Shown: piece by piece, positions 48,517 through 56,395 of the stretch
Layout: each line of letters starts with the position of its first letter
How positions within the stretch are numbered: the first letter of the stretch is position 1
Assembly (NCBI GenBank): GCA_945787845.1
Contig: CALZJH010000013.1
Coordinates: 63,196-127,195 of the forward strand
Source of the DNA: an uncultured Woeseiaceae bacterium
Lineage (GTDB): Bacteria; Pseudomonadota; Gammaproteobacteria; Steroidobacterales; Woeseiaceae
Direction: 5' to 3'
Length of the DNA: 64,000 bases
Program-made: the position numbers and the translations under genes
Notes under the pieces: model-generated
What the model was told of the DNA's origin: nothing
Seen by the model: only the letters and a program-made list of their open reading frames with translations
Database searches by the model: none

Positions 48517-48542
48517 GGCGTACCCGCCGGCGCGAATCCCGG

Positions 48543-48905
48543 CTAGTCGGCTGCCGCCGCCTCGCGTTTCTTGCGCATCGGGCACTCAGCATGGTGCTCG
48601 GCGAACTCGTCGGCTGAGAGATTGCCGTCACCATCGAGATCCAGGTCTTCGAACGTGGGTGCGTTTTCGGCGTTCTTCATTTTGCCGCCGGCCGCCGCAC
48701 GCGCGGCCATCCGCTTCGCACGAAACGCATAAAGCTCTTCGGCAGAAACAGCATTGTCGGCGTTGGCATCAAGGTCAGAATAGGTCGGGCACTGATGTTT
48801 GCCGTGCTTGTGTCCTTCGGCAAGGGCCGGCGAGGACAGGATGACGACGGCCGCACATGTGGTAATCAGGATTAAGAAAGCGCGAAGCCAGTGGAAGGAA
48901 CTCAT
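48543..48905 (-). CDS. Exported EF-hand protein
   Basis: 120 residues from the ATG at 48905 (AGGA upstream); an in-frame start at 48935 is less likely. Signal peptide FHWLRAFLILITTCAAVVILSS with cleavage near ALA. Two EF-hand loops: DANADNAVSAEEL and the canonical DLDGDGNLSADEF, each with acidic positions 1, 3, 5 and 12. A His/Cys-containing segment (GHKHGKHQC) follows the signal peptide and HHAECPMRKK ends it. Probably a periplasmic calcium-binding protein; role unknown. Convergent with the GST gene across 26 bp. Confidence 0.85.
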   Translation of the reverse strand: MSSFHWLRAFLILITTCAAVVILSSPALAEGHKHGKHQCPTYSDLDANADNAVSAEELYAFRAKRMAARAAAGGKMKNAENAPTFEDLDLDGDGNLSADEFAEHHAECPMRKKREAAAAD

Positions 48906-48986
48906 GGGGTTTGTCCTCACAGAATCGATTTTCACTGACTATCGTGGCGTGCGGGAGTCTCTGCAATACGTAGTTTGCGAGATTGC

Positions 48987-49283
48987 TCAGGCGGAGTGCC
49001 TGGCTTTGAGCCGCGTGGCGACATCCTCGAGACTGAGCCCGCGCTCGGCGAGCAGGACGACGAGGTGATAGACGAGATCGGCGGCTTCATCGATCGTCTC
49101 CTGTTGCGTCCCTGCTGCCGCGGCCAGCGCAAGCTCGACACCTTCCTCGCCCACCTTCTGGGCAATTCGTTTCGTGCCCGCTGCAGCGAGCCGCGCTGTG
49201 TAGCTCTCGTCACTCGGGCTGGCGAGTCGCGCGTGCACGATCGTCTCGAGCTCGGCGATAAAGTCGATGTCGGGTCTGGTCAC
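48987..49283 (-). CDS. hisE: Phosphoribosyl-ATP pyrophosphohydrolase
   Basis: 98 residues starting at a GTG with AGGAAG upstream. [35 protein letters not shown]-like sequence contains the conserved KVGEEGVE and [14 protein letters not shown] helices of HisE. It hydrolyses phosphoribosyl-ATP to phosphoribosyl-AMP. It is the last gene of the his operon and stands alone, not fused to HisI as in Enterobacteria. Nine bases separate it from hisF. Confidence 0.95.
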   Translation of the reverse strand: [98 protein letters not shown]

Positions 49284-49292
49284 GATGCTTCC

Positions 49293-50060
49293 TTAGAGTC
49301 TTATGTCGACCTGCTGCTCAAGAAGATACTGTTTGAGTTCAGGAATGGGTATTTCTGCGCTGTGGAACACGCTCGCGGCCAGCGCGCCGTCAACGTTCGC
49401 AGCCGCAAATACGTCCCGGAAATGTTCGCGCGCCCCGGCACCCCCCGACGCTATCAGCGGCACATTACAGACGGCCCGCACTGCTCCCAGCTGCTCGCAG
49501 TCGTATCCTCGCCGAACGCCGTCCTGGTTCATGCAGTTCAGTACGATTTCGCCGGCACCGCGATCCTGTACCTCACGGACCCAGTCGAGTGTGCGGCGCT
49601 GTGCCGACTGCGTTTTGTCGGGATCACCGGTGTACTGGTACACAAACCAGTCGTCACCCTCAGCCTGGCTGTCGATGCCAATGACAACGCACTGTGAGCC
49701 AAAGCGCCGTGCAAGTTTGCCGATCAGGTCCGGATCCGCCAGCGCGGGCGAGTTCACAGAGATTTTGTCGGCCCCCTTATGGAGCACGTCTTCTGCGTCA
49801 GCAAGGGTCTTGATGCCACCCGCGACGCAAAACGGAATATCCAAAAGCCTGGCAACGCTGTTCACCCAGGCACGATCCACCGTGCGCCGGTCAGGACTCG
49901 CCGTGATGTCGTAGAACACCAGTTCGTCGGCTCCTTCGTCGCGATAGCGCGCCGCAAGATCAAGAATATCGCCGACGATGCGATGATTCCGAAAGCGAAC
50001 GCCTTTGACGACATTGCCGTCGCGAACGTCGAGGCAGGGAATTATGCGTTTCGCTGGAAT
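49293..50060 (-). CDS. hisF: Imidazole glycerol phosphate synthase, cyclase subunit, with an ATT start
   Basis: 255 residues beginning at ATT (50060-50058) as (M)[11 protein letters not shown], the normal HisF start. A perfect GGAGG lies 7 bp upstream and an in-frame TGA sits two codons before the ATT, so no ATG, GTG or TTG can provide the N-terminus. The next in-frame standard start (GTG at 49919) would delete 47 residues including catalytic Asp11 in CLDV. The barrel contains [13 protein letters not shown], the second catalytic Asp in [21 protein letters not shown], and IASGGAGA. With HisH it makes imidazole-glycerol phosphate. Overlaps hisA by 19 bp. Confidence 0.93.
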   Translation of the reverse strand: MPAKRIIPCLDVRDGNVVKGVRFRNHRIVGDILDLAARYRDEGADELVFYDITASPDRRTVDRAWVNSVARLLDIPFCVAGGIKTLADAEDVLHKGADKISVNSPALADPDLIGKLARRFGSQCVVIGIDSQAEGDDWFVYQYTGDPDKTQSAQRRTLDWVREVQDRGAGEIVLNCMNQDGVRRGYDCEQLGAVRAVCNVPLIASGGAGAREHFRDVFAAANVDGALAASVFHSAEIPIPELKQYLLEQQVDIRL

Positions 50061-50782
50061 GCCTCAACCTCCGATTCCGTGATCTCTCCGTCGAGCAGCG
50101 CGCGCCCGGTAATCGCAGCGGGAACGCCCAGTTCGCGCAGCATGTCGAGGTCGTCAATATGCCGCACACCACCGGATGCCTGTAGCTGTAGCGAGTGATA
50201 GCGCTGCAGTATTTCGGCGTAGAGTTCGAAATTGGGTCCGGACATCGCACCGTCCCGCGACACATCCGTGCACAACACGTGAATGGCTCCGGCTTCGTTG
50301 TAGACATCGAGGGAGTCCCAGAGGGATGTACCGCTGTTCTCGGTCCAGCCGTGCGTGGTCAGGATTGGCGTACCGGTGCTTTCGATGCGGACGTCAAGGG
50401 CCAGGACGATCGCATCGCCGCCAAATTCCTGCAGCCATTCCCGGACGCGCGCAGGTTCGCTTATCGCAACACTACCCACGATGCAGCGGCTGACGCCGTT
50501 GCCGAGCCAGCGAGAGATATCTTCGCGGCTGCGAATCCCCCCGCCCAGCTGTACGGTCAAACCGGAGTCCCGGACAATCTCCGCCACAATCTCGTCGTTA
50601 TGCTGCGTGCCCGAGCGCGCGCCATCCAGATCGACAATATGGAGATCGTCGACGGCCAGCTTTGAAAAACGCCTGCCGACCTCGGCGGGGTCGCTCGAGT
50701 ACTCTGTGGTCCGATCGAAGTCACCCTTGAACAGGCGCACGCATTTTCCGTCCTTGAGGTCGATGGCAGGAATGATCTTCAT
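50042..50782 (-). CDS. hisA: ProFAR isomerase
   Basis: 246 residues from the ATG at 50782, which forms an ATGA with the hisH stop; a GTG at 50791 would add three residues. [21 protein letters not shown] is diagnostic, with the catalytic Asp in AIDLKDG and the second in [22 protein letters not shown] and GVRHIDDL carry phosphate-binding glycines. (beta-alpha)8 barrel; order hisH-hisA-hisF is standard. Confidence 0.97.
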   Translation of the reverse strand: MKIIPAIDLKDGKCVRLFKGDFDRTTEYSSDPAEVGRRFSKLAVDDLHIVDLDGARSGTQHNDEIVAEIVRDSGLTVQLGGGIRSREDISRWLGNGVSRCIVGSVAISEPARVREWLQEFGGDAIVLALDVRIESTGTPILTTHGWTENSGTSLWDSLDVYNEAGAIHVLCTDVSRDGAMSGPNFELYAEILQRYHSLQLQASGGVRHIDDLDMLRELGVPAAITGRALLDGEITESEVEAFQRNA

Positions 50783-51378
50783 GGGCTCCACCCGAGGAAG
50801 TTGTTCAAGATACGCGAGCCGGCTTTGGACGAGCGTTCGGGATGAAACTGTGCCGCCACGAAGTTGTCACGAGCGAGCATCGCCGAAAAAGTTCTTGTGT
50901 GGGTGGCGGTGGCAATCGTGCACTCCGATTCCGGCACGGCGTAGCTGTGGACGTAATAGAAATAGTCGTCCTGTTCGAGACCCCGCAACACCGGATGCGA
51001 TGCCGTGAACCGCGTTGCGCACCATCCCATATTCGGCACGGGGCAGTTGTCGCCAACGGGAAGTTTCTGTGCCACCCCGGGGACAATACCGAGGCAGTCG
51101 ACGTCGTCCTCTTCCGACGCGTCGCACAGCAGCTGCATGCCGAGACAGACGCCCAGGACCGGTTGCCTGAGCCCGCGAATGACATCCACGAGGTTGGCCT
51201 CACGCAGGCGAGTCATCGCGTCATGCGCTGCGCCAACGCCGGGCAATACGACGCGGTCAGCGTCACGAATCACGGCCGCGTCGCGGCTGAGTTCGGCAGT
51301 GACGTCGAGCCGTTCAAATGCGCTCAATAGAGAGGTGATGTTGGCACCTCCGCTGTCGATGATGGCCAGGCTGGTCAC
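50779..51378 (-). CDS. hisH: Imidazole glycerol phosphate synthase, glutaminase subunit
   Basis: 199 residues. Class I glutamine amidotransferase: nucleophile Cys in LGVCLGMQLLCDASEE, oxyanion strand LPGVGAAHDAM, and the His-x-Glu pair in AQFHPERSSKAG. Supplies ammonia to HisF. Overlaps hisB by 4 bp (ATGA) and hisA by 4 bp. Confidence 0.97.
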   Translation of the reverse strand: MTSLAIIDSGGANITSLLSAFERLDVTAELSRDAAVIRDADRVVLPGVGAAHDAMTRLREANLVDVIRGLRQPVLGVCLGMQLLCDASEEDDVDCLGIVPGVAQKLPVGDNCPVPNMGWCATRFTASHPVLRGLEQDDYFYYVHSYAVPESECTIATATHTRTFSAMLARDNFVAAQFHPERSSKAGSRILNNFLGWSP

Positions 51379-52448
51379 AGTGCGCCTTTCGTCGAAGGCA
51401 GGTCAGTGCCATCGCGCCGAATGGCCTGTCGCAGTGCACGTCCCACGGACTTGAAACAGGCCTCGGCCATATGGTGCGAATTGCGACCCGTCACTTCGAT
51501 ATGCAGGGCGGCGCCCAGTGAATCGGCCAGGGAGCGGAAGAAGTGCTCGATCATCTCCGTGGACAGTTCACCGATACGTTCACGAGGGAACGTGCCCGTA
51601 AACGCGAAGTCGGCGCGCCCTGAAAGATCCAGGGCAACCCTGGCTTCGCTCTCATCCATCGGCAGCAGGAAGCCGTAGCGACCAATGCCATACTTGTTGC
51701 CCAGCGCCTCACGTAGCGCGCTGCCGAGGCAGATCGCCGTGTCCTCCACGGTGTGATGCTCGTCAACCTCGAGGTCGCCCGCACAGTGCAGGGTCAGGCT
51801 AAAACCGCCGTGTTTCGCGATCTGCTCCAGCATGTGATCGTAAAAGCCGATGCCGGTCGCAACGGATGTGTTAGCGGCTGTATCCAGGTTCACAGCCGCG
51901 CGAATCCGCGTTTCGTTGGTGTTGCGTTCGACCGCGGCCACGCGATCCGATCGACACAGCTGCTCGACGATTTGCGGCCAGGTCACCGCAGCCTCGGTAT
52001 CGCAGTTGACCAGGAGCCCCTGCACACCGATCCGTTCCGCGAGTTCCATATCTGTGCTGCGGTCGCCGATGACGGCCGACTTGCCCAGATCAATGTTGTT
52101 CGCGGCGAGATACCTGGTAAGAAGACCCGTCCTCGGTTTACGACAGTCACAGCGATCTTCCGGCAGGTGCGGACAGATAAAGACCTCGTCAAAAACCACG
52201 CCTTGTGACTCAAAGAGACTCATCGTGAGTGTGTGCGGTGCATCAAAGTCAGCTTGTGGAAATGCATCCGTTCCCAGCCCATCCTGGTTGGAGACCATCA
52301 CGAAGCGATAACCATGAGCAGCGAGCTCCAGCAACGATGGAATGACCTGGTCAACGAGTCGCACCTTGTCGACGGTATCCACCTGGAAGTCATCGGGCTC
52401 GATGATCAATGTGCCGTCACGGTCAATAAACAGAAGTTTTTTAGCCAT
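51375..52448 (-). CDS. hisB: Bifunctional histidinol-phosphatase/imidazoleglycerol-phosphate dehydratase
   Basis: 357 residues from the ATG at 52448; the longer frame to 52601 lies inside hisC. Residues 1-165 are a HAD phosphatase (LLFIDRDGTLIIEP, ICPHLPEDRCDCRKP with its zinc cysteines). Residues ~168-357 are the dehydratase (ERNTNETRIRAAVNLD, GFYDHMLEQIAKHGG, DEHHTVEDTAI, GRNSHHMAEACFKSVGRAL). The same fusion occurs in Escherichia coli and Xanthomonas. Overlaps hisC by 8 bp and hisH by 4 bp. Confidence 0.97.
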   Translation of the reverse strand: MAKKLLFIDRDGTLIIEPDDFQVDTVDKVRLVDQVIPSLLELAAHGYRFVMVSNQDGLGTDAFPQADFDAPHTLTMSLFESQGVVFDEVFICPHLPEDRCDCRKPRTGLLTRYLAANNIDLGKSAVIGDRSTDMELAERIGVQGLLVNCDTEAAVTWPQIVEQLCRSDRVAAVERNTNETRIRAAVNLDTAANTSVATGIGFYDHMLEQIAKHGGFSLTLHCAGDLEVDEHHTVEDTAICLGSALREALGNKYGIGRYGFLLPMDESEARVALDLSGRADFAFTGTFPRERIGELSTEMIEHFFRSLADSLGAALHIEVTGRNSHHMAEACFKSVGRALRQAIRRDGTDLPSTKGAL

Positions 52449-53511
52449 CGCTTTTGCCTCCGAGCGAGTCCAGTGCTCGCAGGAGCTGCTCGTTCTCGTC
52501 TCGACTCCCGATGGTGATACGAATGCAGTCATCCAGGTCGCCGCCAAAATGCCGCAACAGGACGTTGTGCTCTGCACAATGACGCATGATGCGCGGCGCA
52601 TCGACCACGCGGATCAAAAGGAAATTCGCATCGCTTGGCCAGACTTTAGTGACGAAATCGTAGTCAGACAGCACGGTGCGCAGCCGCTCTCGCTCAATCA
52701 CCGTCTCTTTGACAGCACGCTCGGCCAAGACCAGCTGGTCCGCTTGCAGCACATCCTCCACGCACTCGACCACCGGCGTGGCGAGCGCGTAGGGTGCCTG
52801 TACGGCATTGAGGACACGGACCACATCCGCCGGTCCTGCCACCGCGCCGCAGCGCGCCCCGGCAAAGCCAAGTGCCTTCGACAGGGTTCGCAGGACGAGC
52901 AGATTGTCGTACCGGGCAAGCAAGCGCGTGGCCGACGGTTGGTTACCGAACTCGATGTACGCTTCATCAACCACGATAGCGGATGCGTCACCGCGCTCGC
53001 GCAACAGGCGCTCAAGCTGCGTACCTGCCAGGGAAGTACCGGTCGGGTTGTTCGGCGAGCAGACAAAGATCAGTCGGGTGCTGTCGTCGCAGGCGTCGAG
53101 AATGGCATCGACATCGATAGCGAAGTCGTTCTCCGGGGAGGTCCGCACTTCGATCAGCCTGGCTCCCTGGATCCTGGCGTAATGCCGGTACATGGAGAAC
53201 GACGGTGACGTAACGAGGACGCTGTCCTTGCCGGCCTGGCAGAAGGTTCGAATCACAAGGTCGATCGCTTCGCTTGAGCCACGTGTGACCAGCAGCTCGT
53301 CCACCGCGCAGCCGAAGCGTTTTGCCAACTCCTTCTGAAGCTTCCGGGGCCGCACCTCCGGATAACGGTTGAGCGGCCTGCGGAAATTGCCGATCGGGCT
53401 TTGCCGCGTCGACTCGTTCGCATTCAGGCGTACCGTGTCATCGACCTGCTCGGCCGCGTCGTAGGCCTGCATCCCGCGGATATCCGGTCGTACCAGGCGC
53501 GTGATGCTCAT
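52441..53511 (-). CDS. hisC: Histidinol-phosphate aminotransferase
   Basis: 356 residues, fold type I. VRLNANES and NRYPEVRPRKLQKELAKRFG at the N-terminus, SPNNPTGTSL, DEAYIEFGNQ, and the PLP lysine in LRTLSKALGFAGARCGAVAG. It converts imidazole-acetol phosphate to histidinol phosphate. Overlaps hisD by 4 bp. Confidence 0.97.
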   Translation of the reverse strand: MSITRLVRPDIRGMQAYDAAEQVDDTVRLNANESTRQSPIGNFRRPLNRYPEVRPRKLQKELAKRFGCAVDELLVTRGSSEAIDLVIRTFCQAGKDSVLVTSPSFSMYRHYARIQGARLIEVRTSPENDFAIDVDAILDACDDSTRLIFVCSPNNPTGTSLAGTQLERLLRERGDASAIVVDEAYIEFGNQPSATRLLARYDNLLVLRTLSKALGFAGARCGAVAGPADVVRVLNAVQAPYALATPVVECVEDVLQADQLVLAERAVKETVIERERLRTVLSDYDFVTKVWPSDANFLLIRVVDAPRIMRHCAEHNVLLRHFGGDLDDCIRITIGSRDENEQLLRALDSLGGKSDG

Positions 53512-54812
53512 GAGGCCGACTCCAGCCGGCGTGTGACGGCGGCGGCATGCGCATCGAGCCCCTCGAGTCCGGCCAGGGTCACGACCGTGTCGGCCAGGCC
53601 CGCCAGTCCTTCTCGCGACAGCTCTTGTAGGGTCATTTGGCGCATAAATTGATCGACACCCAGGCCGCTATAGGTCTGGGCGAATCCGTAGGTAGGCAGC
53701 ACGTGATTCGTGCCGCTGCAGTAGTCGCCGACGGATTCGGGCGTCCACTCTCCGAGAAATATAGAGCCGGCGTTGCGCAGTTGCGGGAGCAGCCGGCGTG
53801 GGCTGTCCACTTGCAGTATCAGGTGCTCGGGCGCATACCGGTTGCTGACCTCGGTCGCATCACGCAGGTTGTCGACGACGAGGATTCGGGAATTCGCCAA
53901 GGCTTGCCTCGCAATGTCGCGGCGCGACAACGTCCGCAGCTGTTGCTCCAGCTCCGCTGCGACAGCATCGGCGAGCGACCGCGACGTAGTGACGAGAACA
54001 ACCTGGGAGTCGGCGCCATGTTCCGCCTGGGACAAGAGGTCCGCTGCAACAAATGCGGCCGACGCGGCAGCGTCTGCGATAACGAGTACTTCGGACGGGC
54101 CGGCCGGCATGTCGATGGCCGCGCCGTCCGGATCCGCGCTTACGAGGGTCTTCGCGCACGTTACCCATGCGTTCCCCGGCCCGAATACCTTGCAGGTCTT
54201 GGGAATAGTCGCGGTCCCATAGGCCATGGCCGCAATCGCCTGGGCGCCACCTACTTTGTAAACGTCGTTCACGCCCGCTCGCTGTGCGGCAATGAGCACG
54301 GACGGGTCGGCTGTGCCGTCCGGTCTCGGCGGCGTACACAAAACCCGTACCGGGCAGCCTGCAATCGCAGCGGGAACCGCAAGCATGATGGCTGCGGAGG
54401 GTAGGGGCGCCGTGCCGGCGGGAACATACAGGCCCACGGCATCGATGGCGTGACTCACGCGCTCACAGATTACGCCTGGCATCGTCTCGACCCGACAGGC
54501 CGATGGCATTTGTGCCTCGTGAAAGCGGCGCACATTGTCGATCGCTACGTCGATCGCGTCCTTCTGCGCGACGGTCAGCAGTTCCCCGGCTGCCGCAAAC
54601 TCATCGGCGCCGACCTTCAGCGTCGTGACGTCGGCGTGATCGTACTGCCGTGTCAGGTCGGCAAGCGCCGCGTCACCCTCGGCCCGCACCCTGGCGACAA
54701 TGTTGCGCGTTCCCTCGCGAATGCGCGCATCGTCGGCCACAGCCGGGCGCTGCAACAAGGCTTGCTGAGCGTCGTTATCGAGCTCGGACCAGTTTCTGAT
54801 GCGCATACTCAT
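53508..54812 (-). CDS. hisD: Histidinol dehydrogenase
   Basis: 434 residues. Signatures: VGLYVPAGTAPLPSAAIMLAVPAAIAG, KVGGAQAIAAMAYGT, VFGPGNAWVTCAK, IDMPAGPSEVLVIAD and DLLSQAEHGADSQ, with zinc ligands His in AEHG and GTNHVLPTYG. It performs the last two oxidations to histidine with NAD. Its first base overlaps the last base of the hisG stop (TGATG). Confidence 0.97.
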   Translation of the reverse strand: MSMRIRNWSELDNDAQQALLQRPAVADDARIREGTRNIVARVRAEGDAALADLTRQYDHADVTTLKVGADEFAAAGELLTVAQKDAIDVAIDNVRRFHEAQMPSACRVETMPGVICERVSHAIDAVGLYVPAGTAPLPSAAIMLAVPAAIAGCPVRVLCTPPRPDGTADPSVLIAAQRAGVNDVYKVGGAQAIAAMAYGTATIPKTCKVFGPGNAWVTCAKTLVSADPDGAAIDMPAGPSEVLVIADAAASAAFVAADLLSQAEHGADSQVVLVTTSRSLADAVAAELEQQLRTLSRRDIARQALANSRILVVDNLRDATEVSNRYAPEHLILQVDSPRRLLPQLRNAGSIFLGEWTPESVGDYCSGTNHVLPTYGFAQTYSGLGVDQFMRQMTLQELSREGLAGLADTVVTLAGLEGLDAHAAAVTRRLESAS

Positions 54813-55714
54813 CAGGCCAGCATCTTCTCGACCGGCAGCACCAGCAGCGAGCTGGCCCCGGCGGCCTTGAGGTTTTCGAGCGTTTCCCAGAAGACGTTTT
54901 CGCGACAGACGGCATGCACCGCCACCTTGTCGTCGCTGCCGTCCAGCGCGAGGATCGTGGGCGCCTCCGAGCCCGGCAGCAGGTCCCGAATGGCCCCCAG
55001 TGCCGACTTAGGCGCGTGCAGCATGATGTACTTGCTTTCACGCACCTGCAGCACTCCGTCGAGGCGCTGCAGTATTTTGTCCAACAGCGCCTGTTTTTCC
55101 GCGGCCAGCGGCTTTTGCGTCTGGATCACGACGGCCTCACTGTCGAGCAAGACCTGCTGTTCGACAAGGCCGTTGGCTTTGAGGGTGCTGCCGGTCGAGA
55201 CGATGTCGCAGATGTACTCCGCCCGTCCGAGTTTGGGGGCGATTTCCACGGCTCCGGAAAAGAAGACCGCCTCGGCGTTGATGTCATTCGACTTAAGGTA
55301 TTTATTTAAAAGACCGACGTAACTCGTTGCAATACGGGTATTTTCTAGTGAGGCCGGTCCCTCATAAGGGGTCTCAACCGGACCCGCAATCGACAAACGG
55401 CAGTGGCCGAAGTCCAGTTCATAGATACGCTTGAACTGCGCAGGGCGACACTCCGACTCCAGCGTGAGGCGCTTTTCCTCCACAACATTGAGGCCCACGA
55501 TGCCCAGATCACAGACGTCTTCGCTGACCAGGCCCGGGATGTCGTCGTCCCGTACCAGCAACAGATCGATTGGCATGTTCTCGCCGTAGCAGATCAGCTG
55601 GTCTTTGCTCCGGGTGAGTATCAGCCCGCAGCGTTCGAGCAGGTCGATCGAGTGATCGGTCAGGCGACCGGTTTTCTGCACCGCAATTTGAATGCGCTGC
55701 TCGGTGGTTTCCAT
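54812..55714 (-). CDS. hisG: ATP phosphoribosyltransferase, long form
   Basis: 300 residues, the long (HisG_L) type that works without HisZ. RIQIAVQKTGRLTDHSIDLLERCGL opens it; LLLVRDDDIPGLV and DLGIVGLNVVEE follow; ADYICDIVSTGSTLKANGLVE-like sequence (AEYICDIVSTGSTLKANGL) holds the PRPP loop. Residues ~220-300 form the ACT-like domain that binds histidine for feedback. First enzyme of the pathway, 9 bp after the TrpR-like gene. Confidence 0.96.
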   Translation of the reverse strand: METTEQRIQIAVQKTGRLTDHSIDLLERCGLILTRSKDQLICYGENMPIDLLLVRDDDIPGLVSEDVCDLGIVGLNVVEEKRLTLESECRPAQFKRIYELDFGHCRLSIAGPVETPYEGPASLENTRIATSYVGLLNKYLKSNDINAEAVFFSGAVEIAPKLGRAEYICDIVSTGSTLKANGLVEQQVLLDSEAVVIQTQKPLAAEKQALLDKILQRLDGVLQVRESKYIMLHAPKSALGAIRDLLPGSEAPTILALDGSDDKVAVHAVCRENVFWETLENLKAAGASSLLVLPVEKMLA

Positions 55715-55723
55715 TGAGCTTTC

Positions 55724-56035
55724 CTAGTGAGAGTGTTGGGTGCGGGTGATTGCGGTGCGATAGCCGCCGAAGCCATCGGCCAGGAACCGCGCCACGCGCC
55801 CGATCGTGGTAACGCTGACGCCCGTCAGGTCGTGGATCTTTCGATAGGGGAGCCCCTGCTCGAGGTACTCAACGACCTGCCAACGGTCGACGAGCGCCTG
55901 GAGTTCGGCCGGGGTACACAGATCCTTGAAGAAATTGCGGCACTCATCGGCACTCTTGAGGCTGATAATGGCGTCAAACAGGGCGTTTTCGGCGCGTGCC
56001 TGCTGGCGATTGCTAGAGTTTCGGTTGGGCTTCAT
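55724..56035 (-). CDS. hisR: TrpR-family regulator (YerC/YecD type), likely his operon repressor
   Basis: 103 residues. NALFDAIISLKSADECRNFFKDLCTPAELQALVDRW is the TrpR-like helical core and GLPYRKIHDLTGVSVTTIGRVARFL the helix-turn-helix. YerC/YecD-type proteins beside his genes have been proposed by comparative genomics to repress histidine synthesis; binding here is inferred. It is the first gene of the his operon, 9 bp before hisG, and an 18-bp TrpR-type operator lies 20 bp upstream of its start, so autoregulation is likely. The symbol hisR follows this proposal and also names a tRNA gene in Escherichia coli. Confidence 0.85.
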   Translation of the reverse strand: MKPNRNSSNRQQARAENALFDAIISLKSADECRNFFKDLCTPAELQALVDRWQVVEYLEQGLPYRKIHDLTGVSVTTIGRVARFLADGFGGYRTAITRTQHSH

Positions 56036-56055
56036 GTTTGTATCAATGTATTAAC

Positions 56056-56073
56056 GTGTTAGTACACTAATAC
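56056..56073 (-). promoter_or_regulatory. TrpR-type operator for the his operon
   Basis: GTGTTAGTACACTAATAC, an imperfect 18-bp palindrome (7 of 8 bases per arm pair). It agrees with the Escherichia coli trp operator pattern GTnnTAGTnnACTAnnAC at all twelve fixed positions. An outer TGTATTA/TAATACA pair (56048-56054, 56068-56074) adds symmetry. It lies just upstream of the TrpR-like gene, where the minus-strand promoter must be. Confidence 0.75.
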
Positions 56074-56179
56074 AAGGCAGTGCAGAGCGCAACCCTCGGT
56101 TTTGATAGTTTCACCTGCATCCAAAAAACCGGTACCGGGTGCTTGACGGAGCTCGCGGGCCGCACATACACTCCATGAA

Positions 56180-56294
56180 ACTCATCGAGACCGGTCGAGG
56201 GATAGGCCCGACGACGCCGGGGCAACCAGCGGAGCTAACCACTCCGAAAAGGTGCCAACTCCTGCGATGTCTTCAACGACATCGAAAGATGAGG
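56180..56294 (+). ncRNA. SAM-I (S-box) riboswitch aptamer
   Basis: P1 pairs CTCATC (56181-56186) with GATGAG (56288-56293). Conserved SAM-I strings are present in order: GAGGGATAGGCCCGACGA, CGGGGCAACC, AAGGTGCCAACTCCTGC, and GAAAGATGAG. P3-type stem is GGAG/CTCC (56231-56245) and P4 is GATGTC/GACATC (56266-56283). It lies upstream of metB-metX, the expected methionine target. S-boxes are uncommon in Gammaproteobacteria but one controls a met operon in Xanthomonas. Confidence 0.93.
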
Positions 56295-56395
56295 GTTACT
56301 GCAACACCGGCGACGGTGCAGGGCAGTAAACCCCTCCCTTGCGGGCTTCGCAGGGTTCCGATGAGCACGATGGAACACTTTTGCGGAGACCAACG
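56295..56395 (+). promoter_or_regulatory. Expression platform of the SAM riboswitch
   Basis: Two hairpins follow the aptamer: GTTACTGC (56295-56302) with GCAGTAAAC (56323-56331) enclosing CACCG-GCGA-CGGTG; then CCCTTGCG with CGCAGGG (about 56336-56354). There is no T tract after either, so control may be translational. A second GATGAG at 56360-56365 could compete for the 5' strand of P1. The metB ribosome site GGAG lies at 56385-56388. Confidence 0.55.
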
